Notes: generated by a model from the letters alone, not told the origin. A stretch of 64,000 nt of DNA from an uncultured Porphyromonadaceae bacterium (GCA_947175645.1 CAMWNP010000012.1:1-64000), one strand, 5' to 3'; counted from the first letter of the stretch, positions 1-9,235 are shown. Numbers and translations are program-made.

Positions 1-51
1 GTATCCTTTTGATCCTTTGATATAATTAACTTTTTTATCCCGAACTCGCGT

Positions 52-82
52 TATTAACAAATATTGGGGATCCGGGTCTAAA
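52..82 (+). repeat. 31-bp repeat, copy 1
   Basis: This 31-bp stretch (core ATATTGGGGATCCGGGTCTA) recurs without mismatch at 19662-19692. There it forms the right terminal inverted repeat of a small element. Here it lies about 45 bp upstream of an exported hydrolase gene, close to the window edge, so any matching left end is out of view. The sequence on its left does not resemble the interior of the second copy. Confidence 0.85.
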
Positions 83-125
83 CAGTTATAGAGAACCAAT
101 TTAGCCGTAAGGGTGTTTTATCTGT

Positions 126-1154
126 ATGAAAAAAGATGTAATCAGAAGATTTATGGCAGGGCTGCTGATGGTCCTGACTTGTTCAGCGGTCTCCCACTCC
201 GCAGATTACTGGAGCCGTGACAGCGTGTTGGGTGACGGATTCGAAATACACCGCTTCGACATGGGTAAGGACTATTCCGGGAAAGTGGTGTCAACCGTTA
301 CACGCCATCGCAGTCACTGCAAGAATGACTCCGTTGGCATACTTTATGTCCACGGTTATAACGACTACTTCTTCCAGAAGGACGAGGCTGACCGGTTCGC
401 AGACTCATGCTACAACTTCTACGCCGTTGACCTGCGGAAATACGGGCGTTCAATCCTGCCGGGCCAGACTCCCACTCAGGCACGGGACATGCGTGAATAT
501 TTCCCGGATATCGACTCAGCACTTACAGCCATGAAACGCGACGGGATAAAGAAAGTGGCTCTTATGGGTCACTCCACCGGTGGGCTTGTGACAAGTTACT
601 ACATGGGGGAGCGCCCTGACAGCATTGTTAAATGTCTGGTACTGAACAGCCCGTTCCTGGAATGGAACATGAACGGCATGATGCGCAATGTGGCTGTTCC
701 GGCAGTGGGCACGCTGGGTAAACTGTTTCCGAACATGAAAATCAGTCAGGGTGACGGCGGAGGTTATGCCGAGTCACTGCTTAAGGATTACCACGGAGAG
801 TGGGATTTCAACACTGACTGGAAAACGATAAAGCCACGCAAGGTTGAAGCATCGTGGATAGGTGCCGTTGACCGTGCGCAGGGTGCGGTAAGGAAAGGAA
901 AAGTGAATGTACCAGTTCTGTTGATGCATTCCTCCAACTCAGTCAGCGGAACCGGTTGGACTCCTGCCATGCAGCATGGTGATGCGGTTCTCAACGTGAA
1001 AGATATGGTCAAATACGGTCCGAAATTGGGAAAAGATGTAACCCTCCACGAAGTGCCCGATGGTATGCATGACCTGTTCCTGAGCAGTGAAGCAGCCCGC
1101 GACGATGCCTACGATGCCACATTCCGGTTTCTCCGGGAACAGCATTTGAAGTGA
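126..1154 (+). CDS. exported alpha/beta hydrolase (serine hydrolase, lysophospholipase-like)
   Basis: A 342-residue protein with an N-terminal signal peptide (about residues 1-26, cleavage near SHSA), so it acts in the periplasm or on the surface. The fold signature is alpha/beta hydrolase: a HGYND oxyanion-hole region near residue 76, the nucleophile elbow GHSTGG at 148-153 with Ser150, and a likely catalytic His in PDGMHD near 315. It resembles the serine aminopeptidase S33/monoglyceride lipase group, but the substrate cannot be read from sequence. The gene is single and converges with the LOG-family gene. No Bacteroidota promoter is obvious in the short upstream stretch, which carries the 31-bp repeat. 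Coding frame and fold are secure; specificity is open. Confidence 0.85.
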   Translation: MKKDVIRRFMAGLLMVLTCSAVSHSADYWSRDSVLGDGFEIHRFDMGKDYSGKVVSTVTRHRSHCKNDSVGILYVHGYNDYFFQKDEADRFADSCYNFYAVDLRKYGRSILPGQTPTQARDMREYFPDIDSALTAMKRDGIKKVALMGHSTGGLVTSYYMGERPDSIVKCLVLNSPFLEWNMNGMMRNVAVPAVGTLGKLFPNMKISQGDGGGYAESLLKDYHGEWDFNTDWKTIKPRKVEASWIGAVDRAQGAVRKGKVNVPVLLMHSSNSVSGTGWTPAMQHGDAVLNVKDMVKYGPKLGKDVTLHEVPDGMHDLFLSSEAARDDAYDATFRFLREQHLK

Positions 1155-1218
1155 GAGTGCGCCCAAGCAACCATTCTCCAAAATCCTGAACTCAGCACGG
1201 TGTTAAGTCACGGGCATA

Positions 1219-1244
1219 AGGGATTGGACGTAACCGTAATCCCT
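1219..1244. terminator. possible weak bidirectional terminator hairpin
   Basis: A 7-bp stem AGGGATT / AATCCCT with a 12-nt loop lies between two convergent genes. No T tract follows on either strand, so it may be only a weak structure. Confidence 0.25.
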
Positions 1245-1264
1245 GTATACATTCCGCATCCCTC

Positions 1265-1801
1265 TCAGACAAGAAGTTCAATGACTTGCTGGGGCGTTTC
1301 GGCAACCTTCCATAGCCCAAGGTCAAGGGTCCGCATGAATCCCTTGTCAACAGCGTCATGGAGCATTGTCAGGATAGGGTTGTAATAGCCGTTGGTGTTA
1401 AGGATTACAATCTGCCCTTCAAACAGTCCGAGTTTTCTCCAGGTTATGATTTCCATAAGTTCCTCGAACGTTCCGATTCCTCCCGGAAGTGCAATCACGG
1501 CATCGGCGAGTTCGGCCATTTTTTCCTTGCGGCGATGCATGTCGGGCGTAACAATAAGTTCTGTCAGATCAGGATGTTGCCATTGCCGTTCATACATGAA
1601 CTGAGGTATCACGCCAATGGTTTTTCCTCCGGCATCGATAGCACCTTGGTTTACGGCACCCATAAGCCCTGACTTGCCGGAGCCGGTGACAAGGGTAATC
1701 CCGCACTGTGCGATGAGGGTTCCCAGTTCGCGGGCAGCCAGAAAATACGCCTCGTCAATATGTGATGACGAGGCGCAGTAAACGGTTATAGTCTTTACCA
1801 T
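1265..1801 (-). CDS. LOG-family Rossmann-fold protein (TIGR00730), probable nucleotide phosphoribohydrolase
   Basis: A 178-residue protein of the LOG/YvdD family, whose members hydrolyse the N-glycosidic bond of nucleoside 5'-monophosphates such as cytokinin ribotides. Visible motifs are GSGKSGLMGA near residue 40, MHRRK near 88 and the family signature PGGIGTFEE near 106-114 that forms the active site. ATG at 1801 is chosen because the next upstream in-frame start is TTG. It lies 7 bp after the GH13 stop and is probably the last gene of the nptA-rnhB-amylase operon. The physiological substrate in Bacteroidota is not established, and the link to starch breakdown is only positional. Confidence 0.85.
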   Translation of the reverse strand: MVKTITVYCASSSHIDEAYFLAARELGTLIAQCGITLVTGSGKSGLMGAVNQGAIDAGGKTIGVIPQFMYERQWQHPDLTELIVTPDMHRRKEKMAELADAVIALPGGIGTFEELMEIITWRKLGLFEGQIVILNTNGYYNPILTMLHDAVDKGFMRTLDLGLWKVAETPQQVIELLV

Positions 1802-1808
1802 CAACGGA

Positions 1809-3230
1809 TTATTTGCTGATGAATACGAGATATTCGCCGGGAGCCATTGCTGCGGGGAGTTCAGCGGCTTCAGAGGTGAAGAAGTTAATCATTTCGGCAA
1901 CTTCAGGAGCATCGGCAGAGAACTGAACCGGTGCTTCGGATGCTCCCAGGTTGGTCAGAACAGTAACTGTTTTGCCATCAACGGTGCGTGAGAATACGTA
2001 AATATCAGGGACAGTTGTCTCGAAACGAACCATTTCACCACCCTTCTCGCCGGCCTGAAGCGCGGGCTGAGAATGTTTAAGGTTGTTAAGTTGCTGATAG
2101 AAAGTGAAGTATTCGTTGCGGGGTTCCCATTCAGGAGCATTGTCTTTCTTGAAGAACTCGAAAGCGCGATTCATGCCTGTTTCCTGACCGGTGTAGATAA
2201 GGGGCATGCCGGGGAGAGTGTAAGAAAGCACGGCGAATGCCTTATGGAGATTGCCGAGACGTTCAAACTCAGTACCTTCCCAAGAGTTGAGGTCGTGGTT
2301 TGAAGTCATGTTCATCAGATAAGAGTCGCGTGGATAGTCAGCCTTCTGTGCCGCCAGCAGTGAATCGATGGCAGTAGCGTTCTTGACGGGGAACTTGGCA
2401 TCTGGTTTGAAGGTATACTGACCTGCTGATGCTGCAATTTCGCTGAAGAGGTCCTTCATCGGCCAGTTATATCCCATGTTGAAACCATGTTTCTGGAGTT
2501 CGGGCTTGGAAGCCTCGGCGAGCATGAACACACCTTCACCACCCTTCACGGAGTCGAGTTGAGGACGTACGGCATCCCAGAAGTCAGTGGGTACTTCCAT
2601 CGCCACATCGCAACGGAAACCATCGATGCCCATATCCGTGATCCAGAACTTCATGGCATCGGCCATGGCGTCGCGGGTAGCCTGCTGGGAATAATCGAGT
2701 TTATAAACGTCAGTCCAGTCATACTGACCGACCATGTTTCCTACTGAATCCTTTACATAATATTCAGGATGTTCCTCCACCCATACGGCATCACAGCCTG
2801 TGTGGTTGGGAACCCAGTCGATGATCACTTTGAAACCCTGTTTGTGTGCTTCGTCAACGAAAGCCTTGAATTCCTCACGTGTTCCAAGGTCAGGATTGAC
2901 ATCCTTGTAGTCTTTTGCAGCATAATAAGAGCCGAGTTCACCTTTACGGTTGAGTTCGGAAATGGGGTGAACGGGCATGATCCAGAGGATGTCCACTCCG
3001 AGGTCCTTCAGGCGGGGCAACTGGTTCTGGAGTGCGGCAATGTTACCTTCCGGTGTCATCTGACGCCAGTTGATTTCGTAGATAACGGCATTCCGGCTCC
3101 ATTCCGGCTGATTGAGTGATGTGAAAGTTGAGTCGCGCTCTTCGGAATTTGCCTGTGTGGCGTTTCCACCGCAACTGAACAGCGATGCGGCAAGAGCGGC
3201 GATTGCTGAAAATGAAAGGATTTTTTTCAT
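1809..3230 (-). CDS. GH13 alpha-amylase family lipoprotein
   Basis: A 473-residue GH13 glycoside hydrolase. ATG at 3230 is chosen because it begins a lipoprotein signal (MKKILSFSAIA, lipobox SLFSC, Cys20), so the enzyme is membrane-anchored. Four GH13 regions are visible: DWVPNH (138-143), GFRCDVAME with nucleophile Asp208, LAEAS with acid/base Glu239, and NHDLN with Asp313. The triad is intact, so it should cleave or transfer alpha-1,4-glucan. It is short for the family and shows no obvious starch-binding module. It sits 37 bp downstream of rnhB and just before the LOG gene in the same leftward operon. A second GH13 at 7348-9210 is probably periplasmic; the two may act on maltooligosaccharides at different sites. 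Confidence 0.9.
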   Translation of the reverse strand: MKKILSFSAIAALAASLFSCGGNATQANSEERDSTFTSLNQPEWSRNAVIYEINWRQMTPEGNIAALQNQLPRLKDLGVDILWIMPVHPISELNRKGELGSYYAAKDYKDVNPDLGTREEFKAFVDEAHKQGFKVIIDWVPNHTGCDAVWVEEHPEYYVKDSVGNMVGQYDWTDVYKLDYSQQATRDAMADAMKFWITDMGIDGFRCDVAMEVPTDFWDAVRPQLDSVKGGEGVFMLAEASKPELQKHGFNMGYNWPMKDLFSEIAASAGQYTFKPDAKFPVKNATAIDSLLAAQKADYPRDSYLMNMTSNHDLNSWEGTEFERLGNLHKAFAVLSYTLPGMPLIYTGQETGMNRAFEFFKKDNAPEWEPRNEYFTFYQQLNNLKHSQPALQAGEKGGEMVRFETTVPDIYVFSRTVDGKTVTVLTNLGASEAPVQFSADAPEVAEMINFFTSEAAELPAAMAPGEYLVFISK

Positions 3231-3267
3231 GATAAAATCTAAAAATATATTGGTTATAGGTTTAAAA

Positions 3268-3864
3268 TCAGAATAATGACAACTGCGGGTCAATCAGAGT
3301 GAAACTCATCCGGTGGAAAGGGGTTGGTCCGTGTTGTTCGATAGCCGCACGGTGTGCCTTGGTTGGGTAACCTTTGTTTTTATCCCATCCGTAGTAAGGA
3401 TAGTCCTGATGTATGCAGACCATGAACTCATCGCGGTGGGTTTTGGCAAGGATTGATGCGGCGGCAATATTTCCGAAACGTCCGTCACCTTTGACAAATG
3501 TCTGCGAGGGTATATCACGGTAAGGTTTGAAACGGTTTCCGTCCACGATTATTGCACCGGGAGTGATTTTTAGGGCAGCCAACGCACGGTGCATGGCCAG
3601 AATCGAAGCGTTCAGGATGTTTATTTCGTCAATCTCGGTGTTGCTGACCATTGCCACCGCCCATGCCAGTGCTTCCTGTTCTATAACGGTGCGGAGTGCG
3701 TTCCTGCGTTTTTCGTTGAGTTGCTTTGAATCATTGAGCCAGGGATGGGAAAAGTCATCAGGCAGGATTACGGCAGCGGCTACCACCGGACCGGCCAGGC
3801 AGCCACGTCCGGCCTCGTCGGTTCCGGCTTCAAGGCGCGAGGGTATGTGGCAGGCAGGAAGCAT
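3268..3864 (-). CDS. rnhB: ribonuclease HII
   Basis: A 198-residue RNase HII that nicks the RNA strand of RNA-DNA hybrids and removes single ribonucleotides from DNA in the cytoplasm. The signature DEAGRG (Asp16, Glu17) is followed by GPVVAAAVILP, the VDGNRF segment with a catalytic Asp near 108, and the conserved KGDGRFGNIAAASILAK block. Length is normal. Its ATG overlaps the TGA of the upstream Na/Pi transporter by one base (TGATG), indicating translational coupling. Confidence 0.95.
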   Translation of the reverse strand: MLPACHIPSRLEAGTDEAGRGCLAGPVVAAAVILPDDFSHPWLNDSKQLNEKRRNALRTVIEQEALAWAVAMVSNTEIDEINILNASILAMHRALAALKITPGAIIVDGNRFKPYRDIPSQTFVKGDGRFGNIAAASILAKTHRDEFMVCIHQDYPYYGWDKNKGYPTKAHRAAIEQHGPTPFHRMSFTLIDPQLSLF

Positions 3865-5708
3865 CAGGCTACTTCTGTCCGGTTAAAATCTTCCTTGACG
3901 GTGTCAACGACATTGACGATGTAATCACCGGTTTTCTCAAGGTCATTGATGAGATCCATGTAGTAGATTCCGGCCTGATATTCATATTTCTTGTCGTTGA
4001 TGTTCTCGATGTTGGTTGAACGCAGACGGTTACGCAGGTTGTTGATCTCCCGCTCCTTGTTATATGACATGTTGATTTCCTCACGATGCGTTCCCTCAAT
4101 ATCTTTCAACAGCAGGAGCATGTTCTGCATTGCTGCATCCACGAGATCGAACATTGTGTCGACATTGTGGTAGATATCATCAGTGAATTTCACGTTTGAC
4201 TCCACTTTCCGCATCAGTATTTTTCCTGCGCCCAGACAGCAGTCGGCGATGCTTTCAATTTCAGAAACAATACGGAGCATTCCGGCGATGTGGCGTTTAC
4301 CTTCGTTAGACAGACGCCCTTCCGCACACTTGTTCAGATAGTGGGCTATCTCAATTTCCATGCGGTCCGATATATCTTCATATTTTTCAAGGCGCCCATA
4401 CAGTTGCAGGAAATCGTCAGACCCGCTTTTTGTATGGACCAGTTCCCGGGCCATGGTTATCATCCGCTGAACACGCTCGGCATAGACGAAAATCTCTTTT
4501 TCAGCCTGTGTTATGTTGAGTTCCGATGCGGAAAGAATACCTCCGGTGATGAACTTGAGTTGGAATTCCTCCTCATCTTTTCTCTTGGCAGGTATCAGCC
4601 ATTCCACTACCTTGACGTAGAACTTGGTGAACCATATCATTATGAAGAGGTTGATGAGTTTATATGTTGTGTAGAACAGACACAGCCCTATCGATGCCTT
4701 GAACTGGAGACTCTTGATCAGGGGAACCTGCGACTCTATCCTGAGATTGAGTTCAGCGTCGCCCGTTGGTTTTGAGTCGAACAGATGATTGTAGACCTGC
4801 GGATCTGTTTCCTTGATCTGGCTTACAGTGTCATAGAGGTCATTGGGATTACCGGTTCCTATGAGATTGGTCATCCAGATGATGAAATCACTGAAGTAGT
4901 AGAAAAGCGCCAGGCACCATATGGAGCCGAGGATATTGAACATCAGGTGTCCGGCGGCCGTGCGTTTTGCTGCCACGTTACCGCTCATTGATGCGAGGAT
5001 GGGAGTGATTGTCGTTCCTACGGCAGATCCGAGAACGATCGCACACGCGAGGTTGAAGTCGACCCATCCGCGGCTGAACATGATAAGTGTGATTGCGAAA
5101 GTCGCTGCCGATGACTGGATAATCATTGTCACCAGGCATCCCACGGCAAAGAAGATAAGCACGGAAGTGAATCCCAGTGCGGCATACCGCTGGAGAAATT
5201 CGAACATTTCCGGGTTGCTTTGCAGGTCAGGGACATAGTTGCTGATCATGTCAAGGCCCAGGAAGAGGAGGCAGAATCCTATCAGGAACTCACCGATCGA
5301 TTTTGTACGGCTCTTTCTGGAGAACAGGCAGATAATAGCAACGCTGATCAGGGATATCGCATAAGTTGATATGTCAACCTTGAATCCGAACAGAGTCAGC
5401 ATCCATGCCGTGAAAGTTGTTCCTACATTTGCTCCGAAGATAACCGCCATTGACTGAGCGAGAGTGACCAATCCGGCGTTTACGAAACTCACTACCATCA
5501 CTATTGATGCTGATGAACTCTGGATCAGTGCTGTGATGAAGAAACCGGTCAATGTTCCGGTGAAACGGTTTCGTGTCATTGCGCCGAGGATGCTGCGCAG
5601 TTTGTCGCCTGCCGCTTTTTGCAGGCCCTCGCTCATCACCTTCATTCCGTAAAGGAACAGGCCGACGGCTCCGATGAGGCATAGAAAATCAAGTATGCTA
5701 TATTCCAT
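3864..5708 (-). CDS. Na/Pi cotransporter family protein (PhoU-like C-terminus)
   Basis: A 614-residue inner-membrane protein of the NptA/PNaS family, predicted to couple phosphate uptake or export to sodium. Two inverted repeats each carry a QSS motif: QSSSAS and GANVGTT in the first, QSSAAT and GSAVGTT in the second. After about residue 380 a soluble helical region resembles a PhoU domain, as is usual in this family. ATG at 5708 (MEYSILDFL) is chosen because it matches the usual start and follows a good promoter; an ATG at 5717 is also possible. It is the first gene of a leftward operon with rnhB, the amylase and the LOG gene. Confidence 0.92.
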   Translation of the reverse strand: MEYSILDFLCLIGAVGLFLYGMKVMSEGLQKAAGDKLRSILGAMTRNRFTGTLTGFFITALIQSSSASIVMVVSFVNAGLVTLAQSMAVIFGANVGTTFTAWMLTLFGFKVDISTYAISLISVAIICLFSRKSRTKSIGEFLIGFCLLFLGLDMISNYVPDLQSNPEMFEFLQRYAALGFTSVLIFFAVGCLVTMIIQSSAATFAITLIMFSRGWVDFNLACAIVLGSAVGTTITPILASMSGNVAAKRTAAGHLMFNILGSIWCLALFYYFSDFIIWMTNLIGTGNPNDLYDTVSQIKETDPQVYNHLFDSKPTGDAELNLRIESQVPLIKSLQFKASIGLCLFYTTYKLINLFIMIWFTKFYVKVVEWLIPAKRKDEEEFQLKFITGGILSASELNITQAEKEIFVYAERVQRMITMARELVHTKSGSDDFLQLYGRLEKYEDISDRMEIEIAHYLNKCAEGRLSNEGKRHIAGMLRIVSEIESIADCCLGAGKILMRKVESNVKFTDDIYHNVDTMFDLVDAAMQNMLLLLKDIEGTHREEINMSYNKEREINNLRNRLRSTNIENINDKKYEYQAGIYYMDLINDLEKTGDYIVNVVDTVKEDFNRTEVA

Positions 5709-5729
5709 TGGGGGCATTATTTTGCGTTG

Positions 5730-5760
5730 CAAAGATAATAAAACTTGTAAAGTCCCGCAA
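5730..5760 (-). promoter_or_regulatory. Bacteroidota-type promoter for the Na/Pi operon
   Basis: On the minus strand TTG (5760-5758), a 20-bp spacer and TATCTTTG (5737-5730) match the Bacteroidota -33/-7 consensus. Transcription would start some 15-20 nt before the ATG at 5708. Confidence 0.8.
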
Positions 5761-5803
5761 TATCCATGTTTATTTTTGTGTGAATATCATGCAAGTATGA
5801 ACA

Positions 5804-5841
5804 TAAAAAAAGATGCCACGCCAAAAGATTGACGTGGCATC
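5804..5841 (-). terminator. intrinsic terminator of rplU-rpmA
   Basis: A perfect 9-bp stem GATGCCACG/CGTGGCATC (5812-5820 with 5833-5841) is followed on the minus strand by a run of T residues. It lies 30 bp past the rpmA stop. Confidence 0.9.
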
Positions 5842-5870
5842 CTGTCAGTTTTTGTCAGTTGTGAGCCTTA

Positions 5871-6134
5871 TCAGGCTTCAGCGATAGGCTGGATGTTAAT
5901 GAAACGACGACCGTTGCGACCTTCAGTGAAGACAACGGTACCATCAATGAGAGCATAGATGGTGTGGTCCTTGCCCATACCCACGTTCAGTCCGGGGTGG
6001 TGGACGGTTCCACGCTGACGTTTGATAATGTTGCCTGCCTTAGCGAACTGACCACCGAAAATTTTTACACCGAGTCGTTTGCTTTCTGACTCACGGCCGT
6101 TCTTAGAACTACCTACACCTTTCTTATGTGCCAT
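5871..6134 (-). CDS. rpmA: 50S ribosomal protein L27
   Basis: An 87-residue ribosomal protein L27, which sits near the peptidyl-transferase centre. The start [16 protein letters not shown] and the RQRGT and [13 protein letters not shown] blocks are diagnostic. It begins directly with the mature MAHKKG form, without the Firmicutes-type cleaved extension. It follows rplU by 20 bp, and a strong intrinsic terminator comes next. Confidence 0.98.
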   Translation of the reverse strand: MAHKKGVGSSKNGRESESKRLGVKIFGGQFAKAGNIIKRQRGTVHHPGLNVGMGKDHTIYALIDGTVVFTEGRNGRRFINIQPIAEA

Positions 6135-6154
6135 TTTCTTAGATCTTTTTTAGG

Positions 6155-6475
6155 TTAAGCAACTACATCTTTAATAACAACTTTGGTGAAATACTGGCGA
6201 TGACCGTTTTTACGACGATAGCCTTTGCGACGTTTCTTCTTGAAAACGATTACCTTTTCACCTTTTACGAGTGGAGTTTCCACTTCGCAAACAACTTTAG
6301 CACCATCCACGGTGGGTGCACCGACTTTCACGGCACCGTCAGCGTCAACCAGAAGGACACGGTCAAACTCAACAGTAGCACCTTCCTTTGTTTCTTCGCC
6401 GAGGTAGTGAACATACAGGAACTTGCCGGCCTCTGCCTTGAACTGCTGTCCCTGAATTTCTACGATTGCGTACAT
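6155..6475 (-). CDS. rplU: 50S ribosomal protein L21
   Basis: A 106-residue ribosomal protein L21, an early 23S rRNA-binding protein. The start [18 protein letters not shown] and the C-terminal block [15 protein letters not shown] are characteristic. It is first in the two-gene rplU-rpmA operon. The approximately 90-nt leader between promoter and ATG is longer than those of most genes here and may hold control structure, but no fold was confirmed. Confidence 0.98.
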   Translation of the reverse strand: MYAIVEIQGQQFKAEAGKFLYVHYLGEETKEGATVEFDRVLLVDADGAVKVGAPTVDGAKVVCEVETPLVKGEKVIVFKKKRRKGYRRKNGHRQYFTKVVIKDVVA

Positions 6476-6569
6476 CTTTTATTATTAGATTTTACGATTA
6501 CTCCGCGAGGCGAGCCGTCATTCATCGACTGCTGCTTTGTCAAGCCCCTGCCGGAAAAATTAGCGGATG

Positions 6570-6600
6570 CAAAGTTAAGATATTCTTTTCAGTTGTGCAA
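6570..6600 (-). promoter_or_regulatory. promoter of rplU-rpmA
   Basis: TTG (6600-6598), a 20-bp spacer and TAACTTTG (6577-6570) on the minus strand give a consensus Bacteroidota promoter. Confidence 0.85.
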
Positions 6601-6765
6601 CAGTTAGTTATCTTTTTAATATTATTTTATCTTTCATTTATCTTATAAATTTGCAATTTTTAACTTTTATAAGATTTATAACTCTTATAAGACATATAAA
6701 TGTTAATAATTGCTAATTCAAAGCATTTTTTTGCCTAAAAAGTATGTTATAAAACATAAAAGTAT

Positions 6766-6842
6766 TAACTTTGCATCAGTTTTTCATGGTATTAGATTTA
6801 AGGTAAGAAGATTATTCGTCGTGACGACGAGTAATTTTTTTT
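6766..6842 (+). ncRNA. weak candidate small RNA (promoter box plus terminator)
   Basis: TAACTTTG at 6766-6773 matches the Bacteroidota -7 box. About 40 bp later a hairpin (6811-6834, core TCGTC/GACGA) is followed by eight or nine T residues, a clear plus-strand intrinsic terminator. Nothing upstream on this strand needs a terminator, because both flanking genes run leftward. A transcript of roughly 60 nt is possible. No TTG lies at the right distance for a -33 box, so this is a weak call. Confidence 0.35.
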
Positions 6843-6844
6843 GT

Positions 6845-7348
6845 TTATATGATAAGTTTTCCCAACTGAACAACTTCAAGGTCACGCATCTCCCCGTCAT
6901 CGATAGTAAGGAGTACGAACGTGCGCTCCTTCTGCCATCCATGTGTACCTGCGGCTCCGGGATTGATGTGGAGTACATTGAGTGAATGGTCGAACATAAC
7001 CTTAAGTATGTGGCTGTGTCCGGTGACCATCAGATTTATGCCGTGACGCCGCAGAGTTGCCGCCACGCCGGGCTGATAGCGTCCGGGATAACCCCCTATG
7101 TGGGTCATCCACACTTTCACACTTTCAACTTCGAACATGTCTACTGCAGGAAACTGACGGGCTACCTCCCCATGGTCGATATTGCCTCTGACGGCACGGA
7201 CCACCGGAGCCAGTTTTCTGAGATTTTCTATGACGCTGATGTCACCCACGTCACCGGCATGCCATATCTGGTCACAGTTGCCGAGATACTGTTCAAAACG
7301 TGGATCCCAGCAACTGTGTGTGTCAGAAATTATTCCTATCCGCTGCAT
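6845..7348 (-). CDS. metallophosphoesterase, YfcE/MJ0936 family
   Basis: A 167-residue calcineurin-like phosphodiesterase that hydrolyses phosphodiester bonds using two metal ions. Ligand motifs are present in order: SDTH (Asp9, His11), GDVGD (Asp33), RGNID (Asn56), THIGG (His83) and TGHSH (His111, His113). Size fits the small cytoplasmic YfcE-like group. Its ATG overlaps the stop of the SusA-like amylase by one base, so it is the last gene of the mtaB operon. The natural substrate is not predictable. Confidence 0.9.
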   Translation of the reverse strand: MQRIGIISDTHSCWDPRFEQYLGNCDQIWHAGDVGDISVIENLRKLAPVVRAVRGNIDHGEVARQFPAVDMFEVESVKVWMTHIGGYPGRYQPGVAATLRRHGINLMVTGHSHILKVMFDHSLNVLHINPGAAGTHGWQKERTFVLLTIDDGEMRDLEVVQLGKLII

Positions 7349-9210
7349 CAGAAATTCTGAAGTATCATTATCTGACGCGGGTCAAAGTGCATCTCAGGCG
7401 TGATGGTCACCTCGGAACCCGAGATTATGTCGGTCCACTCGGAGCCATAGGGGAGTGTTTCCAATGTACGTTCCATTGTTATATCCAGAGGGGTGTCGTT
7501 TCCGTTCATCAGCACGTGCACTTCCTTGTCGCCGAGTTTGCGGCGGTAGACATAGACGCCATTCTGCGGCATGAAATGTTTAAGCGATCCCCGTGCTATG
7601 ACCTCGTTAGCCTCCCCCTTACGCCAGTGGAGGAGTTTTGAAAGATAGTCGAAAGCCTCGTTCTGCAGTTCTGAGCGACCCTCGCGTGTGAACTCACTGA
7701 CTGTATCACCGGGGAAACCTCCGGGAACATCGCGGCGGACATATCCGTCGCTACCTTCACGGGCACCGTTCATAAGCAGTTCGGTTCCATAATAAATCTG
7801 TGGTATGCCGCGTGAGGTCAGAAGGAAGGTCTGGGCCTGCTTCCACTGACCAAGTGAGTCAGGGAAAGAGGGGAGAAAGCGGTCAGTGTCATGATTATCC
7901 AGGAAAGTGAGGATTTTCTGTGGATCCGGGAAAAGATAGTCCAGCGACAGATGGTCATAAAGGTGGTTCAGTCCGTTCCACGGATCGGTCTGTTCCATAA
8001 AATATTTCCGGCCGTCTATAGCCAGTTTGAAATCCATGACTGTTTGCAGGCGCGGATCAACGGGGTTCACTTTGGAACCACGCTGCCAGAATGCTTCCGC
8101 GCCCTCATTATTGTACCAGCACTCACCCACGATGTTGAAATTGGGATATTCCTTTTCCACATCATCGATCCAACGGGCCATCCCCATCATGTCGGCATAT
8201 GGATAAGTATCCATTCTGATTCCGTTGATTTTTGAAGATTCAATCCACCATATAGAATTCTGGATCAGATATTTCATAAGGTGGGGATTACGCTGGTTGA
8301 GGTCAGGCATACCCTTGACGAACCAGCCGTCAACGGTGTGCCTCAGGTCGTAGTCCGATGCGTAAGGGTCAAAGAGAGTCGATAAGCGGTAGTTTGTCTG
8401 CTGATAACCCTCGGGGAAATTGAACCAGTCAGCCGACGGACGGTCTGTGAACCAGGGATGTTCGCTACCCACATGATTGAAGATCATGTCCATTACCACT
8501 TTTATTCCTCTTTGCTGACATGCCTTGACAAACTCATTCCACTCCTTATTAGTCCCGAAGCGCGGGTCTATGGAGTAGTAGTCCGTGGTGGCATATCCGT
8601 GATATGACCCTCCGGGCATATCGTTGGTGAACACAGGGTTGACCCACACGGCGGTAACCCCTAATGAATCAAGATAGTCCAGATGCTCCATCATTCCACG
8701 GATGTCACCTCCGTGACGTGCGTTGGGATTAGTTCGGTCAGCCGTCACCGGGTGATTCAGTTTGCCGGGGAGATTGTTGTTGGTGGAATCACCGTCAGCG
8801 AACCGGTCGGGCATTATGAGATACAGCACATCCGATGCATCGAATCCGGCATATTCGTCACCGCTTTTGTCGCGTGACAGCAGGTGATATGTGACAGTCT
8901 GTTTTTTCTTACCTATGGCGAAACGCAGTTTCAGATCACCCGGTTTGGCCTGTTTGTCAACGACAAGATAGAGGAACAGGTAGTTCAGACCATCGGGACG
9001 CTCAACTGAGGCGATACTGACTCCCGGATATTCCATCTGCACTTCAGCATCGCGTACACCTTCACCATACACCATCAACTGGAGAGTGTCATTAGCCATG
9101 CCGGTCCACCAGTAAGGGGGCTCTATCTTATCAACGATTTGTTTCTTGGGGGCGCCCCATGCGGGTATGACGGTAATCAGGGCGAGAAGGATAAACAGAA
9201 TTTTTTTCAT
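7348..9210 (-). CDS. GH13 neopullulanase/cyclomaltodextrinase-type amylase, SusA-like
   Basis: A 620-residue exported enzyme (signal peptide about 1-19, cleaved near AWGA), close to the length of Bacteroides SusA. An N-terminal beta-sandwich (about 25-115) precedes the GH13 barrel. Catalytic regions are DMIFNH (241-246), GIRMDTYP with nucleophile Asp334, VGECW with acid Glu363, and LDNHDTDR with Asp441. It most likely cuts maltooligosaccharides in the periplasm. Unlike classical susA it is not beside susB/susC; it lies at the end of an operon with a glycosyltransferase, acyltransferase and tRNA-modification gene. Confidence 0.92.
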   Translation of the reverse strand: MKKILFILLALITVIPAWGAPKKQIVDKIEPPYWWTGMANDTLQLMVYGEGVRDAEVQMEYPGVSIASVERPDGLNYLFLYLVVDKQAKPGDLKLRFAIGKKKQTVTYHLLSRDKSGDEYAGFDASDVLYLIMPDRFADGDSTNNNLPGKLNHPVTADRTNPNARHGGDIRGMMEHLDYLDSLGVTAVWVNPVFTNDMPGGSYHGYATTDYYSIDPRFGTNKEWNEFVKACQQRGIKVVMDMIFNHVGSEHPWFTDRPSADWFNFPEGYQQTNYRLSTLFDPYASDYDLRHTVDGWFVKGMPDLNQRNPHLMKYLIQNSIWWIESSKINGIRMDTYPYADMMGMARWIDDVEKEYPNFNIVGECWYNNEGAEAFWQRGSKVNPVDPRLQTVMDFKLAIDGRKYFMEQTDPWNGLNHLYDHLSLDYLFPDPQKILTFLDNHDTDRFLPSFPDSLGQWKQAQTFLLTSRGIPQIYYGTELLMNGAREGSDGYVRRDVPGGFPGDTVSEFTREGRSELQNEAFDYLSKLLHWRKGEANEVIARGSLKHFMPQNGVYVYRRKLGDKEVHVLMNGNDTPLDITMERTLETLPYGSEWTDIISGSEVTITPEMHFDPRQIMILQNF

Positions 9211-9235
9211 ATCGGTAGCGGATTATAGAAAATGT

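Noticed and set aside
4290..4775. A 161-codon plus-strand open frame
   Set aside because: It is antisense to the Na/Pi cotransporter gene and lacks any protein signature.
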